Of a stretch of 64,000 nucleotides of DNA, positions 1 to 7,902 are shown one piece after another. Made by a program: the position numbers and the translations under genes. The DNA is taken from NCBI RefSeq assembly GCF_024703995.1, contig NZ_JAMXQV010000002.1:248001-312000 (forward strand), given 5' to 3'. Source of the stretch: Amycolatopsis iheyensis (lineage in GTDB: Bacteria > Actinomycetota > Actinomycetes > Mycobacteriales > Pseudonocardiaceae). The number at the start of each line of letters is the position of its first letter. Within the stretch, counting starts at the first letter, position 1. The notes under the pieces were generated by a model, which saw only the letters and a list, made by a program, of their open reading frames with translations, ran no database searches and was not told the DNA's origin.

Positions 1-59
1 GACGGTGCGGCCGGTGATCGCAACCTCGTCTGCTCCTGCCCGCCGCCGGAGGCTTTCGC

Positions 60-785
60 CTAGCGGAGGTGCACCATCAGCTCGGTGCGGCTCGCGACGC
101 CGAGCTTGCGGTAGCTCTGCTGCAGGTGCTTCTGCACCGTCCGCGCGCTGATGCCCAGCCGTCGGGCGATCTCGCGGTCGGTCGCCGCCCTGGCGACCAG
201 CTCGGCCACCTCGCGCTCGCGGGTCGTGAGCACGTCGGCCGACACACCGGCGAGGGGCTGGACCGCCGGGGCCTCCGCGCGGGCGAACGCCTGACCCAGG
301 TGGGGCACCAGGAGGTCCGCGAGCGCGTGCTCACGCGGTGAGAACCCGGGCCGTGAGCGGCTCAGCGTCAGGATCCGCCCGTGCCGGGCGTCGACCTGGA
401 CCACGCAGAGCAGCTGGTCGACCGTGCCCCGCGGCCGGTAGAAGTCGGTGTACAGCGGCAGTGCGCGCAACGTGCGCAGGTCCGCCAGGTCGGTCAGGGC
501 GACCGCCGTCCCCAGGGCCAGCCGCCCCTCGCGGTGCGCCGCGAACGCCGGGTGCTGGTGGGCGTTCGCCCGGAACTCCGGGTGCCGCATGAGGTTGTGC
601 TCCGGGCGGTCGGTGACGGTGCCGGTCAGCCGCCGCGTCGTGTGCTCGGTGCTGGTGCACGAGACGATGTCGCAGCCGATCAGCCGGCCGAGCCCGGCGA
701 GACCTGCCGCCGGGCCGGCCGCGCGGAACTCGTTCACGACGTCGAGGGCGCGGTGCAGGCACCGCGCCGTCAGCTCACTGCTCAT
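60..785 (-). CDS. LuxR-family transcriptional regulator
   Basis: A 241-residue protein with a C-terminal LuxR helix-turn-helix at about residues 175-240; the run LTTREREVAELVARAATDRE followed by IARRLGISARTVQKHLQ is the usual recognition-helix pattern. The N-terminal 170 residues have no receiver aspartate and no P-loop that I can see, so this is neither a NarL-type response regulator nor a MalT-type ATPase; it may be a small-molecule or GAF-like sensor domain. The start chosen is the ATG of MSSELT; the frame stays open for more than 1 kb upstream, but only as antisense to the next genes. It is co-directional with the secreted protein at 851-1519 and lies just downstream of it. The target is unknown. 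Confidence 0.85.
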   Translation of the reverse strand: MSSELTARCLHRALDVVNEFRAAGPAAGLAGLGRLIGCDIVSCTSTEHTTRRLTGTVTDRPEHNLMRHPEFRANAHQHPAFAAHREGRLALGTAVALTDLADLRTLRALPLYTDFYRPRGTVDQLLCVVQVDARHGRILTLSRSRPGFSPREHALADLLVPHLGQAFARAEAPAVQPLAGVSADVLTTREREVAELVARAATDREIARRLGISARTVQKHLQQSYRKLGVASRTELMVHLR

Positions 786-850
786 CCATCCCCCTCGCCT
801 CTCCCGGACAGGAAAGACCCGGGAGAGGCGAGGGAGATACGAACCGGACG

Positions 851-1519
851 TTACCGGGCGATCCGGACGTTCAGCGTCGTGTTCGAACCGGCACTGACGA
901 TCGACTGGGCGATGCTGCTGACCCCCGCCGGCGCGCTGTAGGAGTTGTTGTTGCTGTCGTCCTCGTCGTCGGTGTGGAAGAAGCCCGACGAGTCCACCCC
1001 GGAGAACACGAGGTAGCTGAAGCCGACGTTCGGGAACGCCGTCGTCGTGGCGACCCCGGGCGCGAACAGGCAGAACCGCAGGAGCGTGTTGCTGTCGCTC
1101 ACGTTCGGGAAGATGTTGCCCGAGAACGAGTTGTTGTTGCTGTCGTCCTCGTTGTCGAACCGGCGCGAGAACTCCTGCGAGCCGTTCGGGCAGTTCGCCC
1201 CGAGCTTCAGCACCGCGTAGGGCCGGAACGAGCCGGACTGCGTGACCCCGCGGAACGCGGTCCCGTTGACCCGGCAGAAGAACATCTCCGTGTTGCTGGT
1301 GCTGCTGACCGCCCCGATGAACCCGCCCCGCGAGTTGGCGTTGCCCGAGTCCTCGTCGTCCATCCGGATGACGACGGCCTCGGTGCCGACCGGGCACGAC
1401 CGGCTCGCCGGGATGATCCCGACGTCGGTCGTGGCGGCCTGGGCGGGCGCGGCCGACACGGTGAGGGCCCCGGCGAGCGAGGCCAGCAACAGCGCCGGAA
1501 CGGTGAAGAGTCGTTTCAT
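851..1519 (-). CDS. secreted protein with three acidic Asp/Asn repeats, function unknown
   Basis: 222 residues. A clear Sec signal peptide (MKRLFTVPALLLASLAG..., ending APAQA-A near residue 27) makes it exported. The mature protein is an internal repeat: acidic motifs MDDEDSGNANS (53-63), FDNEDDSNNNS (121-131) and TDDEDDSNNNS (183-193). In the first two modules each motif sits 12 residues after a CP-x-G cysteine (C42, C110) and each module closes with a second cysteine exactly 40 residues later (C82, C150). The third module lacks both cysteines. Runs of Asp/Asn/Ser suggest calcium or other cation binding, but this is inference. Start is the ATG preceded by AGGAAGG; a longer upstream frame would destroy the signal peptide. 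I do not recognise the family. Confidence 0.85.
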   Translation of the reverse strand: MKRLFTVPALLLASLAGALTVSAAPAQAATTDVGIIPASRSCPVGTEAVVIRMDDEDSGNANSRGGFIGAVSSTSNTEMFFCRVNGTAFRGVTQSGSFRPYAVLKLGANCPNGSQEFSRRFDNEDDSNNNSFSGNIFPNVSDSNTLLRFCLFAPGVATTTAFPNVGFSYLVFSGVDSSGFFHTDDEDDSNNNSYSAPAGVSSIAQSIVSAGSNTTLNVRIAR

Positions 1520-1647
1520 GGTGAGCCTTCCTCCCCATTGCTTCCTGACCCGACAAGGACACCAACCCGGCGCCGCCGGCGGCCATACGCACTTCTGCGT
1601 ACGCGGGCCCACGAAGGCCACACAGGGTCGGCGGGTAGGTTGACGCC

Positions 1648-2595
1648 ATGGCGAGTGCGCACGGTCCTGATCGGACGTCCGTGGTCGTGACCGGCGGCAG
1701 CGGCTTCATCGGCCGGGCCGTCGTGCGCGCCTTCCGCGACCGGGGTGTCCCGGTCACCGTCGTGGACCGGGTCCCGTTCCCGGACGACGCCGGCGGTGTC
1801 CGCGTCGTGACCGGCGACCTGCGTGACGCCGCCGTCCGTGAGGAAGCCGTGACCGGTGAGACCGCCGGGATCGTGCACCTCGCCGCGCTGACGTCGGTGC
1901 TGAAGTCGGTCGAGCTGCCCGAGGACACCTTCGCCGACAACGTGCTCGTCACCCAGGAGCTGCTGGAGCTCGCGCGCCGCCGCGAGGTGCCGAAGTTCCT
2001 GCTCGCCTCGACCAACGCGGTGATCGGCAACGTCGGCACCGCGACGATCACCCCGGACCTGCCGCTGCGGCCGCTGACGCCCTACGGCGCCACCAAGGCG
2101 GCGTGCGAAATGCTGCTCTCGGGCTACGCCGGCGCGTACGGCATGACGACGTGTGCGTTGCGGTTCACCAACGTCTACGGCCCGGGAATGTCCCACAAGG
2201 ACAGTTTCGTGCCCCGGATGATGCGGGCCGCGCTCACCGGCGGCGGCGTCAAGATCTACGGCGACGGCCGCCAGCGCCGCGACCTCGTGCACGTCGACGA
2301 CGTCGTCCGCGCGCTCCTCTCGGCCTTCGACAGCGGCCACACCGGCCGGGCGATCGTCGGTGCCGGGCGTTCGGTGTCGGTGCTGGAGATGGTCGAGGCC
2401 GTGCGCGAGGTGACCGGCGCCGAGCTGCCCGTCGAGCACATCGAGGCGCCGGCGGGGGAGATGCCCGCGGTGGTCGTCGACGTCTCCGGCAGCGCCGAAA
2501 CCATCGGGTACCGGCCCGAAGTCTCGCTGACCGACGGCCTGGCCACGGCGTGGAAGTACTTCTCCGGTCTCGACCGTCCACAAGCGACACAGTGA
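1648..2595 (+). CDS. NAD-dependent nucleotide-sugar epimerase/dehydratase
   Basis: 315-residue extended short-chain dehydrogenase. The dinucleotide-binding GGSGFIG lies at about residues 13-19, the active-site YGATKAAC (Y-x-x-x-K) near residue 150, and LASTN supplies the usual Ser/Thr. The length matches UDP-glucose 4-epimerases and dTDP-sugar dehydratases or reductases; the exact sugar cannot be read from sequence. It should act in the cytoplasm on an NDP-sugar. Its stop codon overlaps the GTG start of the glycosyltransferase fusion (GTGA, 2592-2595), so the two are translationally coupled, and with the GtrA-like gene and the UDP-sulfoquinovose synthase homologue downstream they form a surface-glycan locus. 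Confidence 0.88.
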   Translation: MASAHGPDRTSVVVTGGSGFIGRAVVRAFRDRGVPVTVVDRVPFPDDAGGVRVVTGDLRDAAVREEAVTGETAGIVHLAALTSVLKSVELPEDTFADNVLVTQELLELARRREVPKFLLASTNAVIGNVGTATITPDLPLRPLTPYGATKAACEMLLSGYAGAYGMTTCALRFTNVYGPGMSHKDSFVPRMMRAALTGGGVKIYGDGRQRRDLVHVDDVVRALLSAFDSGHTGRAIVGAGRSVSVLEMVEAVREVTGAELPVEHIEAPAGEMPAVVVDVSGSAETIGYRPEVSLTDGLATAWKYFSGLDRPQATQ

Positions 2596-4766
2596 GAGCG
2601 TTCCTCCGGCGGCACTGGCTGCTGCTCCTGCTGCTCGTTCCGGCGATCGCGCTCCGGGTGCTGACCTGGCTCGCCTACCGGCCGGCGCTGCTCTACATCG
2701 ATTCGTTCCGCTACATCGACAACCTGCACGCGCTGCGCGCCGACCAGCTCGACCCGATCGGCTACGACCTGGTGCTGCGCCCGCTGCTGGCCGTCGGCGG
2801 GCTGGCGTGGGTCGCGGCCGTGCAGCACGCCGGCGGGATCCTCATCGCGATCGGCGTCTACGCGCTGGTCCTGCGCCTCGGCGGCCGCCCGTGGGTCGGC
2901 GCGCTCGCCGCGGTGCCGGTGCTGCTCGACGCCTACCAGCTGCAGATCGAGCAGAACATCATGTCCGAGGTCGTCTTCGAGGCGGTGCTGCTCGGGCTCC
3001 TCTGGCTGCTGCTCGGCTGGGGCACCCCGGGCTGGAAGCGCGCCGGCGTCGCGGGGCTCCTGCTCGGCTTCGGCGTGCTGACCCGGCTCATCGGGATCTC
3101 CCTGGCCCTGCCGCTGCTGGTGTTCCTGGTCGCCGCCGGGGGCGCGTGGCGGCACTGGGTGGGCTGGCGCCGCGCCGGCGTGGGGCTGCTCGGCCTGCTC
3201 GTCGTGCTCGTGCCGTACTCCGCGCGGGTGCACTCGGAGACCGGCAAATGGGGGCTGACCGGGCCGTCGGGCAACATGCTCTACGGCCGCACCGCCGCCG
3301 TCGCCGACTGCGCGAACCTGGACCTCTCGGCGGAGCTGAAGGTCTTCTGCCCGGCCGAGCCGCGCGAGACGCGGCTGGTGGACAACTACACCCACGCCGA
3401 CCTCGACCCGAACTGGCCGGGACCGTTGCCACCGGGCGCGGACAAGGCCGCGCTGGCGCACGAGTTCGCGGTCGACGTCCTGAAGGAGCAGCCGGGCGAC
3501 GTCGCCGCGGCGATCCTGAACGACTTCGCCAAGAGCTTCGCCTGGACGCGCGAGCAGGACCCCACCGACGTCCCCCTGGACCGGTGGCAGTTCCAGCTGA
3601 GCTACCCGCAGTGGGCCGACCAGTCGCTGATCGACCTGGTCACGCAGCAGAACGACGGCGTCAACGCGAGCGTCGAGGAGCCACTGGCCAAGATCCTGCG
3701 CGGCTACCAGCTCGGCGGCGGTTACGTCCCCGGCGCGGTGCTCGGCATCGGCGCGCTCCTGGGGCTGCTGACGGTGTTCCGCCGCAAGAAACCCCTGGAC
3801 CGGGCTCGAGCGGGAGCGTTGCTGGCGGCCTCGAGCGGGCTCCTGCTGCTGTTCGCCTCGGCGGTGTTCCAGTTCTCGTGGCGCTACCAGATCCCCGCGC
3901 TGGTGCTCTTCCCGGTGGCCGGCGCACTCGGCTTCACGGCGCTGACCTCCGCCAGCCGGAAGCGCCTCGCCGCGTTCCCCGACGACGTCGACTCCGGTGC
4001 GCTGGCCGACTTCCGGGGCCGGCACCCGGACCTGAAGCTCGCGCCGCTGACCGTCGTCATCGCCGCCTACAACGAGGCAGGTGGCATCGGCGAAGTCCTG
4101 GAGAAGATGCCGGACGAGTGCCTGGGCATGCGGGTCGACGTGCTCGTCGTGGTCGACGGCGGCACCGACGACACCGCCGCGATCGCCGAAGACCACGGCG
4201 CGTATGTCTGCGTCGCGCCGCGCAACCGCGGCCAGGGCGCCGCGCTGCGCCTGGGCTACCACCTCGCGGCCGAGGCCGGCGCGGAGTACGTCGTGACGAC
4301 CGACGCCGACGGCCAGTACGACAACAGCGAGCTGGAAGCCCTGGCCGGCCCGGTCGTCGACGGCACCGCGGACTTCGTCACCGGGTCGCGGCGGCTCGGC
4401 CACGAAGAGGCCGACAGCCGCGTCCGGTGGCTGGGCGTGCGCGTCTTCGCCGTGCTGGCGTCGGTGCTGACGGCCCGGCGGATCACCGACACGTCGTTCG
4501 GGTTCCGCGCCATGCGGGCGGAGCTGGCCTGCGCGGTCCCGCTCAACGAGCCGCAGTACCAGTCGTCGGAGCTGATGCTCGGGGTGACCGCGCGCGGCTC
4601 CCGGATCCTCGAACTGCCGATGAGCATGCGGCTGCGCAAGGCGGGCAAGAGCAAGAAGGGCGGCAGCCTCGTCTACGGCGCGAACTACGCCCGCGTCATG
4701 ACGGGGACGTGGTGGCGGGGGTACGTGCTGCGCCGCGGCCGAACACGAGCCGGTCGAGCAGCGTGA
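2592..4766 (+). CDS. two-domain glycosyltransferase: GT-C membrane half fused to GT2 polyprenyl-phosphate sugar transferase
   Basis: 724 residues. Residues 1-465 are a polytopic membrane protein with an early loop motif IDSFRYID (about 35-42), the acidic first-loop signature of GT-C enzymes that use polyprenyl-phosphate sugars. Residues about 480-715 are a soluble GT2 domain of the DPM1/GtrB type: VIAAYNEAGGI, VVDGGTDDTA, metal-binding DADGQ, and ITDTSFGFRAM. One chain may therefore charge a lipid carrier (GT2) and use the charged lipid outside the membrane (GT-C). The start is a GTG overlapping the upstream stop; a longer open frame to 2103 is only an out-of-frame shadow of the epimerase. 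The 3' end overlaps the convergent GtrA-like gene by 71 bp. Acceptor and sugar are unknown. Confidence 0.88.
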   Translation: MRAFLRRHWLLLLLLVPAIALRVLTWLAYRPALLYIDSFRYIDNLHALRADQLDPIGYDLVLRPLLAVGGLAWVAAVQHAGGILIAIGVYALVLRLGGRPWVGALAAVPVLLDAYQLQIEQNIMSEVVFEAVLLGLLWLLLGWGTPGWKRAGVAGLLLGFGVLTRLIGISLALPLLVFLVAAGGAWRHWVGWRRAGVGLLGLLVVLVPYSARVHSETGKWGLTGPSGNMLYGRTAAVADCANLDLSAELKVFCPAEPRETRLVDNYTHADLDPNWPGPLPPGADKAALAHEFAVDVLKEQPGDVAAAILNDFAKSFAWTREQDPTDVPLDRWQFQLSYPQWADQSLIDLVTQQNDGVNASVEEPLAKILRGYQLGGGYVPGAVLGIGALLGLLTVFRRKKPLDRARAGALLAASSGLLLLFASAVFQFSWRYQIPALVLFPVAGALGFTALTSASRKRLAAFPDDVDSGALADFRGRHPDLKLAPLTVVIAAYNEAGGIGEVLEKMPDECLGMRVDVLVVVDGGTDDTAAIAEDHGAYVCVAPRNRGQGAALRLGYHLAAEAGAEYVVTTDADGQYDNSELEALAGPVVDGTADFVTGSRRLGHEEADSRVRWLGVRVFAVLASVLTARRITDTSFGFRAMRAELACAVPLNEPQYQSSELMLGVTARGSRILELPMSMRLRKAGKSKKGGSLVYGANYARVMTGTWWRGYVLRRGRTRAGRAA

Positions 4767-5193
4767 ACTTGACGACGAACACGAGCGCGTAACTGGCCAC
4801 GTACGCTCCGTCGACGAGCACGACCCACCAGAAGTGGGGCAGGTTCAGCGGGGTCAGCAGCGAGCCGGCCAGCGTCGTCAGGCCGATCGACGCGAGGCCC
4901 CCGAGACCGATGACGACCAGGTAGGGCAGCAGTTCGCGGCGCACCCGCGGGCGCCCGGTCCGGCCCCACACCCAGCGGCGCGTGACCAGGAAGTTCAGCA
5001 CCGCGCCGGCCGCCCAGGCCAGCGTGGAGGCGAGCGCCGCGGCGCCGCCGCCGGCGAGCACCGCGAGCAGCACGACCTGGCTGAGGACCGTGGCGGCGAC
5101 CGACGTCGCGGCGGCGCGGGCGAGGCGGGCCCAGCCCCGGCGGCGGGTCTTCTCCGTTGTGCGGGGCCGCACCTCGTTGGTTACGGTCGTCAT
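4696..5193 (-). CDS. GtrA-family membrane protein (putative polyprenyl-phosphate-sugar flippase)
   Basis: 165 residues with four hydrophobic segments in the GtrA arrangement; FLVTRRWVWG is the conserved loop between helices two and three, and KFTLLDRLVFG follows helix four. GtrA proteins are proposed to move polyprenyl-phosphate-linked sugars across the cytoplasmic membrane for GT-C transferases. It sits convergent to, and overlaps by 71 bp with, the GT-C/GT2 fusion and is divergent from the UDP-sulfoquinovose synthase homologue, so all three components of a Gtr-type glycosylation route are within 5 kb. The basic N-terminal tail (residues 8-27) should be cytoplasmic. Confidence 0.85.
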   Translation of the reverse strand: MTTVTNEVRPRTTEKTRRRGWARLARAAATSVAATVLSQVVLLAVLAGGGAAALASTLAWAAGAVLNFLVTRRWVWGRTGRPRVRRELLPYLVVIGLGGLASIGLTTLAGSLLTPLNLPHFWWVVLVDGAYVASYALVFVVKFTLLDRLVFGRGAARTPATTSPS

Positions 5194-5331
5194 GCCCCCA
5201 TCCTCCCCGCGGGTCCGGAGCGCCGCCGTCCGGGTCCCCTACGCATAGGAGATTCACAGGCTATTGCCAGGTCTTCATCAGTGAGTGATCTATACCGTCG
5301 GGTGCGGTAAACGAGCAGGAAAGGCGGCACA

Positions 5332-6486
5332 ATGCGAGTGCTGGTTCTCGGCGGTGACGGATATCTGGGCTGGCCGACCGCGTTGCACTTATCGGACAAA
5401 GGCCACGAGGTAGCCGTTCTCGACAATTTCGCCCGCCGTGGGTACGACGTCGAACTGGGCGTCGAAAGCCTCGTCCCCATCGAGTCCCTCGAGGACCGGA
5501 TCGCCGCCTGGCACGAGGTGTCCGGACGCACGATCGGCCGCTACGAAGGCGATCTGCTGGACGCGGAGTTCCTCTTCGCCGCGGTGCGCGACTTCGCGCC
5601 GGACTCGATCGTCCACTACGCCGAGCAGCGGTCCGCGCCGTACTCGATGATCGACCGCGAGCACGCGGTCTACACCCAGCACAACAACGTGATCGGCAAC
5701 CTGAACCTGTTGTACGCGATCGCGGAGATCGACCCGTCGATCCACCTGGTCAAGCTGGGCACGATGGGCGAATACGGCACGCCGAACGTCGACATCGAAG
5801 AAGGCTGGCTGGACCTCGAGCACAAGGGGCGCAAGGACCGGGTCCTGTTCCCGAAGCGGCCGGGTTCCTTCTACCACCTGACCAAGGTCCACGACTCGCA
5901 CAACATCGAGTTCACCTGCCGCGCGTGGGGGCTGCGCGCGACGGACCTCAACCAGGGCGTGGTCTACGGCCAGCAGACGCCGCAGACGGCGCTGGACCCG
6001 CGGCTGGCCACCCGGTTCGACTACGACGCCGTGTTCGGCACCGTGCTGAACCGGTTCGTCATCCAGGCGGTGCTGGGGCAGCCGCTGACGGTGTACGGCA
6101 AGGGCGCCCAGACGCGCGGGCTGATCGACATCCGCGACACCGTGGAGTGCATCCGGCTGGCGGTGGAGAACCCGGCCGAGCCGGGCGAGTTCCGCGTTTT
6201 CAACCAGATGACCGAGAGCATGTCCGTCGCGGCCATCGCCGACCTCGTCGCGGAGCGGTTCCCCGGCCCGGTGCAGATCGAGCAGCTGGAGAACCCGCGC
6301 ACCGAGGCCCCGGAGCACTACTACAACGTGCAGCACACCGGGCTGGTCGGGCTGGGGCTGGCGCCGCACCTGCTCTCGGACACGCTGATCGAGTCGATGT
6401 TCGACATCGTGGGGGCCAACAAGCACCGGGTGAACCCGGAGAAGCTGCGCCCGACCGTGCGCTGGCGGGGTGCGCTCAAGAGCTGA
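5332..6486 (+). CDS. sqdB: UDP-sulfoquinovose synthase homologue (SQD1/SqdB family)
   Basis: 384 residues closely following plant SQD1 and cyanobacterial/archaeal relatives: GGDGYLGWPTALHLS at the NAD site, EQRSAPYSMID, KLGTMGEYGTPN with the catalytic Thr, YHLTKVHDSHNIEFTCRAWG with the Tyr-x-x-x-Lys pair, ATDLNQGVVYG, TVYGKGAQTRG and FRVFNQMTE. SQD1 converts UDP-glucose and sulfite to UDP-sulfoquinovose. Good ribosome site GGAAAGG ahead of the ATG. The sulfolipid glycosyltransferase SqdX/SQD2 is not visible in the window; the adjacent glycosyltransferases are Gtr-like, suggesting the sugar could be used on an envelope glycan. Divergent from the GtrA-like gene across a 138-bp promoter region; a hairpin at 6499-6534 ends it. 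Confidence 0.9.
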   Translation: MRVLVLGGDGYLGWPTALHLSDKGHEVAVLDNFARRGYDVELGVESLVPIESLEDRIAAWHEVSGRTIGRYEGDLLDAEFLFAAVRDFAPDSIVHYAEQRSAPYSMIDREHAVYTQHNNVIGNLNLLYAIAEIDPSIHLVKLGTMGEYGTPNVDIEEGWLDLEHKGRKDRVLFPKRPGSFYHLTKVHDSHNIEFTCRAWGLRATDLNQGVVYGQQTPQTALDPRLATRFDYDAVFGTVLNRFVIQAVLGQPLTVYGKGAQTRGLIDIRDTVECIRLAVENPAEPGEFRVFNQMTESMSVAAIADLVAERFPGPVQIEQLENPRTEAPEHYYNVQHTGLVGLGLAPHLLSDTLIESMFDIVGANKHRVNPEKLRPTVRWRGALKS

Positions 6487-6498
6487 CGCGGCGCGGGA

Positions 6499-6534
6499 GG
6501 CGTGCGGGTTCCCCTGCCCGGGAACCCGCACGCC
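6499..6534. terminator. bidirectional hairpin terminator between convergent genes
   Basis: Perfect 15-bp stem (6499-6513 with 6520-6534) and a 6-base loop, GC-rich, 12 bases after the UDP-sulfoquinovose synthase stop and just beyond the stop of the convergent SnoaL-like gene. No U-tract on the plus strand beyond GTTTCC, as usual in actinobacteria. Confidence 0.75.
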
Positions 6535-6540
6535 GTTTCC

Positions 6541-6900
6541 TCAGCCCGGCATCTTGTCCAGGAAGCCGTGCACCCGGGCGATCCGGCCGTCCGCGAGCTC
6601 GACGACGTCGAAGCCGATCGCGACCGGCTCGGCGCCCGGCGTGCCGAGGTGCCACTGGAACCGCGCGAGGTCGTGGTGCGCGTCCGGGTCGGCGGGCAGG
6701 CTGAAGGTCAGCCCGGCGAACTGCTGCTGCGCCCCGCCGACGAACTGGTCGATCCCGTCGTGGCCGGTGACCGCGCCGAGCGGGTCGGTGTAGCCGGCGT
6801 CCTCGGTGAAGACGTCGGCGATGAGGGCGCGGCGCTGGGCGGCGTCGGTCTCGTTCCAGACGGCGATGTACTGCTCGACGAGCCCGCGGACGTCACTCAT
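6541..6900 (-). CDS. SnoaL-like (NTF2-fold) protein
   Basis: 119 residues with the NTF2/SnoaL pattern: N-terminal helix with YIAVWNETDAAQRRALI, VFTEDAGYTDPLG, the GHDGIDQFV strand-helix and a closing GFDVVELADGRIARVHGFLD. Such proteins are small cone-shaped barrels that act as isomerases, hydrolases or simple ligand binders; no catalytic set can be assigned here. Start is the ATG 5 bases downstream of AAAGGA. It is divergent from an MmyB-type regulator and the shared promoter carries two near-identical palindromes, so it is probably that regulator's target. Confidence 0.85.
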   Translation of the reverse strand: MSDVRGLVEQYIAVWNETDAAQRRALIADVFTEDAGYTDPLGAVTGHDGIDQFVGGAQQQFAGLTFSLPADPDAHHDLARFQWHLGTPGAEPVAIGFDVVELADGRIARVHGFLDKMPG

Positions 6901-6981
6901 GGTGGTTCCTTTCGTTGGGGGACAACGGCTTCCGTCGTCCTGCGCTGGGACCCACTCTGGCGGCGCGGCGGCGGCGCGTCG

Positions 6982-7023
6982 ATTACGCGGGAGGTAATGC
7001 GCCGTCATTACCCCGGAGGTAAT
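6982..7023. promoter_or_regulatory. tandem palindromic operators, probably for the MmyB-type regulator
   Basis: Two 17-bp dyads with the same half-sites: ATTACG-N5-GGTAAT at 6982-6998 and ATTACC-N5-GGTAAT at 7007-7023, centres 25 bp apart. They lie 36-77 bp before the GTG of the regulator and 82-123 bp before the SnoaL-like gene, in the only shared promoter. Binding by the regulator is inferred from position. Confidence 0.6.
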
Positions 7024-7058
7024 GGCCGCGGCTCGGTGATCGCCGTAGCGTCGCCCGG

Positions 7059-7859
7059 GTGACGACTACGGTGCACCGGCAGCGGCCGGTGGGGCAGCTG
7101 CTGCGGGAATGGCGCGACCGGCGCCGGATCAGCCAGCTCGACCTCGCGATCTCGGCGGACATCTCCACCCGCCACCTCAGCTTCGTGGAGACCGGCCGCT
7201 CGAAGCCGAGCCGGGACATGGTGCTGCGCCTGGGCGAGCACCTCGAGGTCCCGCTGCGCGAGCGCAACCGGCTGCTGCTGGCCGCCGGGTACGCGCCCGC
7301 CTACACCGAAAACGCGTTGGGGGACCCGGAGATGAGCGCCGTCCGCCAGGCGGTCCGGCAGCTGCTCGCCGGGCACGACCCGTACCCGGCCGCCGTCGTC
7401 GACCGGAACTGGGACCTCGTCGACGCCAACGCCAGCATCGGGCTCTTCGTCGCCGGGATCCCGCCCGAGCTGACCACCAATGTGCTGCGCGCGACCCTGC
7501 ACCCCGCCGGCATGGCCCCGCACATCCTGAACCTGGGGGAGTGGCGGGCGCACCTGCTGGGCCGGCTGCGGCGGCAGGTGGAGCAGACCGCCGACGCCGG
7601 GCTCACCGACCTGCTCGCCGAGCTGCGCGGGTACCCGTGCGATCAGCCGGTGCCCGAGGTGGAGGTCCCTGGACCGGGTGACATCTTCGTCCCGCTGAAG
7701 TTCCGCCACGAGGGCGCCGACCTCACGTTCTTCAGCACGGTGGCCACGTTCGGCACCCCGTTGGACGTCACGGTGGCGGAACTGGTGATCGAGTCGTTCT
7801 TCCCGGCCGACGCGGCGACGGCCGGATACCTGCGCGAGCGGACGCCGTCGGTGGAATGA
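7059..7859 (+). CDS. XRE-family regulator with MmyB-like ligand-binding domain
   Basis: 266 residues. The N-terminal Cro/CI helix-turn-helix (about residues 12-68) contains RRISQLDLAISADISTRHLS and FVETGRSKPSRDMV. The rest matches the MmyB-like PAS-type domain: DPYPAAVVDRNWDLVDANA, LNLGEWRAHLLGRLR, and the closing KFRHEGADLTFFSTVATFGTPLDVT. Members usually control a divergently transcribed neighbour, often an oxidoreductase; here the neighbour is a SnoaL-like protein. The ligand is not predictable. Start is the GTG at the beginning of the frame; the two palindromes at 6982-7023 lie directly upstream. Confidence 0.9.
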   Translation: MTTTVHRQRPVGQLLREWRDRRRISQLDLAISADISTRHLSFVETGRSKPSRDMVLRLGEHLEVPLRERNRLLLAAGYAPAYTENALGDPEMSAVRQAVRQLLAGHDPYPAAVVDRNWDLVDANASIGLFVAGIPPELTTNVLRATLHPAGMAPHILNLGEWRAHLLGRLRRQVEQTADAGLTDLLAELRGYPCDQPVPEVEVPGPGDIFVPLKFRHEGADLTFFSTVATFGTPLDVTVAELVIESFFPADAATAGYLRERTPSVE

Positions 7860-7902
7860 TGGAGGACACCCGCGCCGCATCCGAAGTGAGGATCACCGGT
7901 AG

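Noticed and set aside
1..59. Gene fragment at the left edge
   Set aside because: Too short, and no frame shows recognisable sequence.
60..2051. Very long open frame on the minus strand continuing upstream of the LuxR gene
   Set aside because: Only its 3' 241 codons show a protein family; the rest is antisense to the secreted protein and the epimerase and reads as low-complexity Arg/Gly.
2103..2591. N-terminal extension of the GT-C/GT2 fusion
   Set aside because: It is Arg-rich out-of-frame sequence within the epimerase gene; the GTG at 2592 overlaps the epimerase stop and begins a membrane protein.
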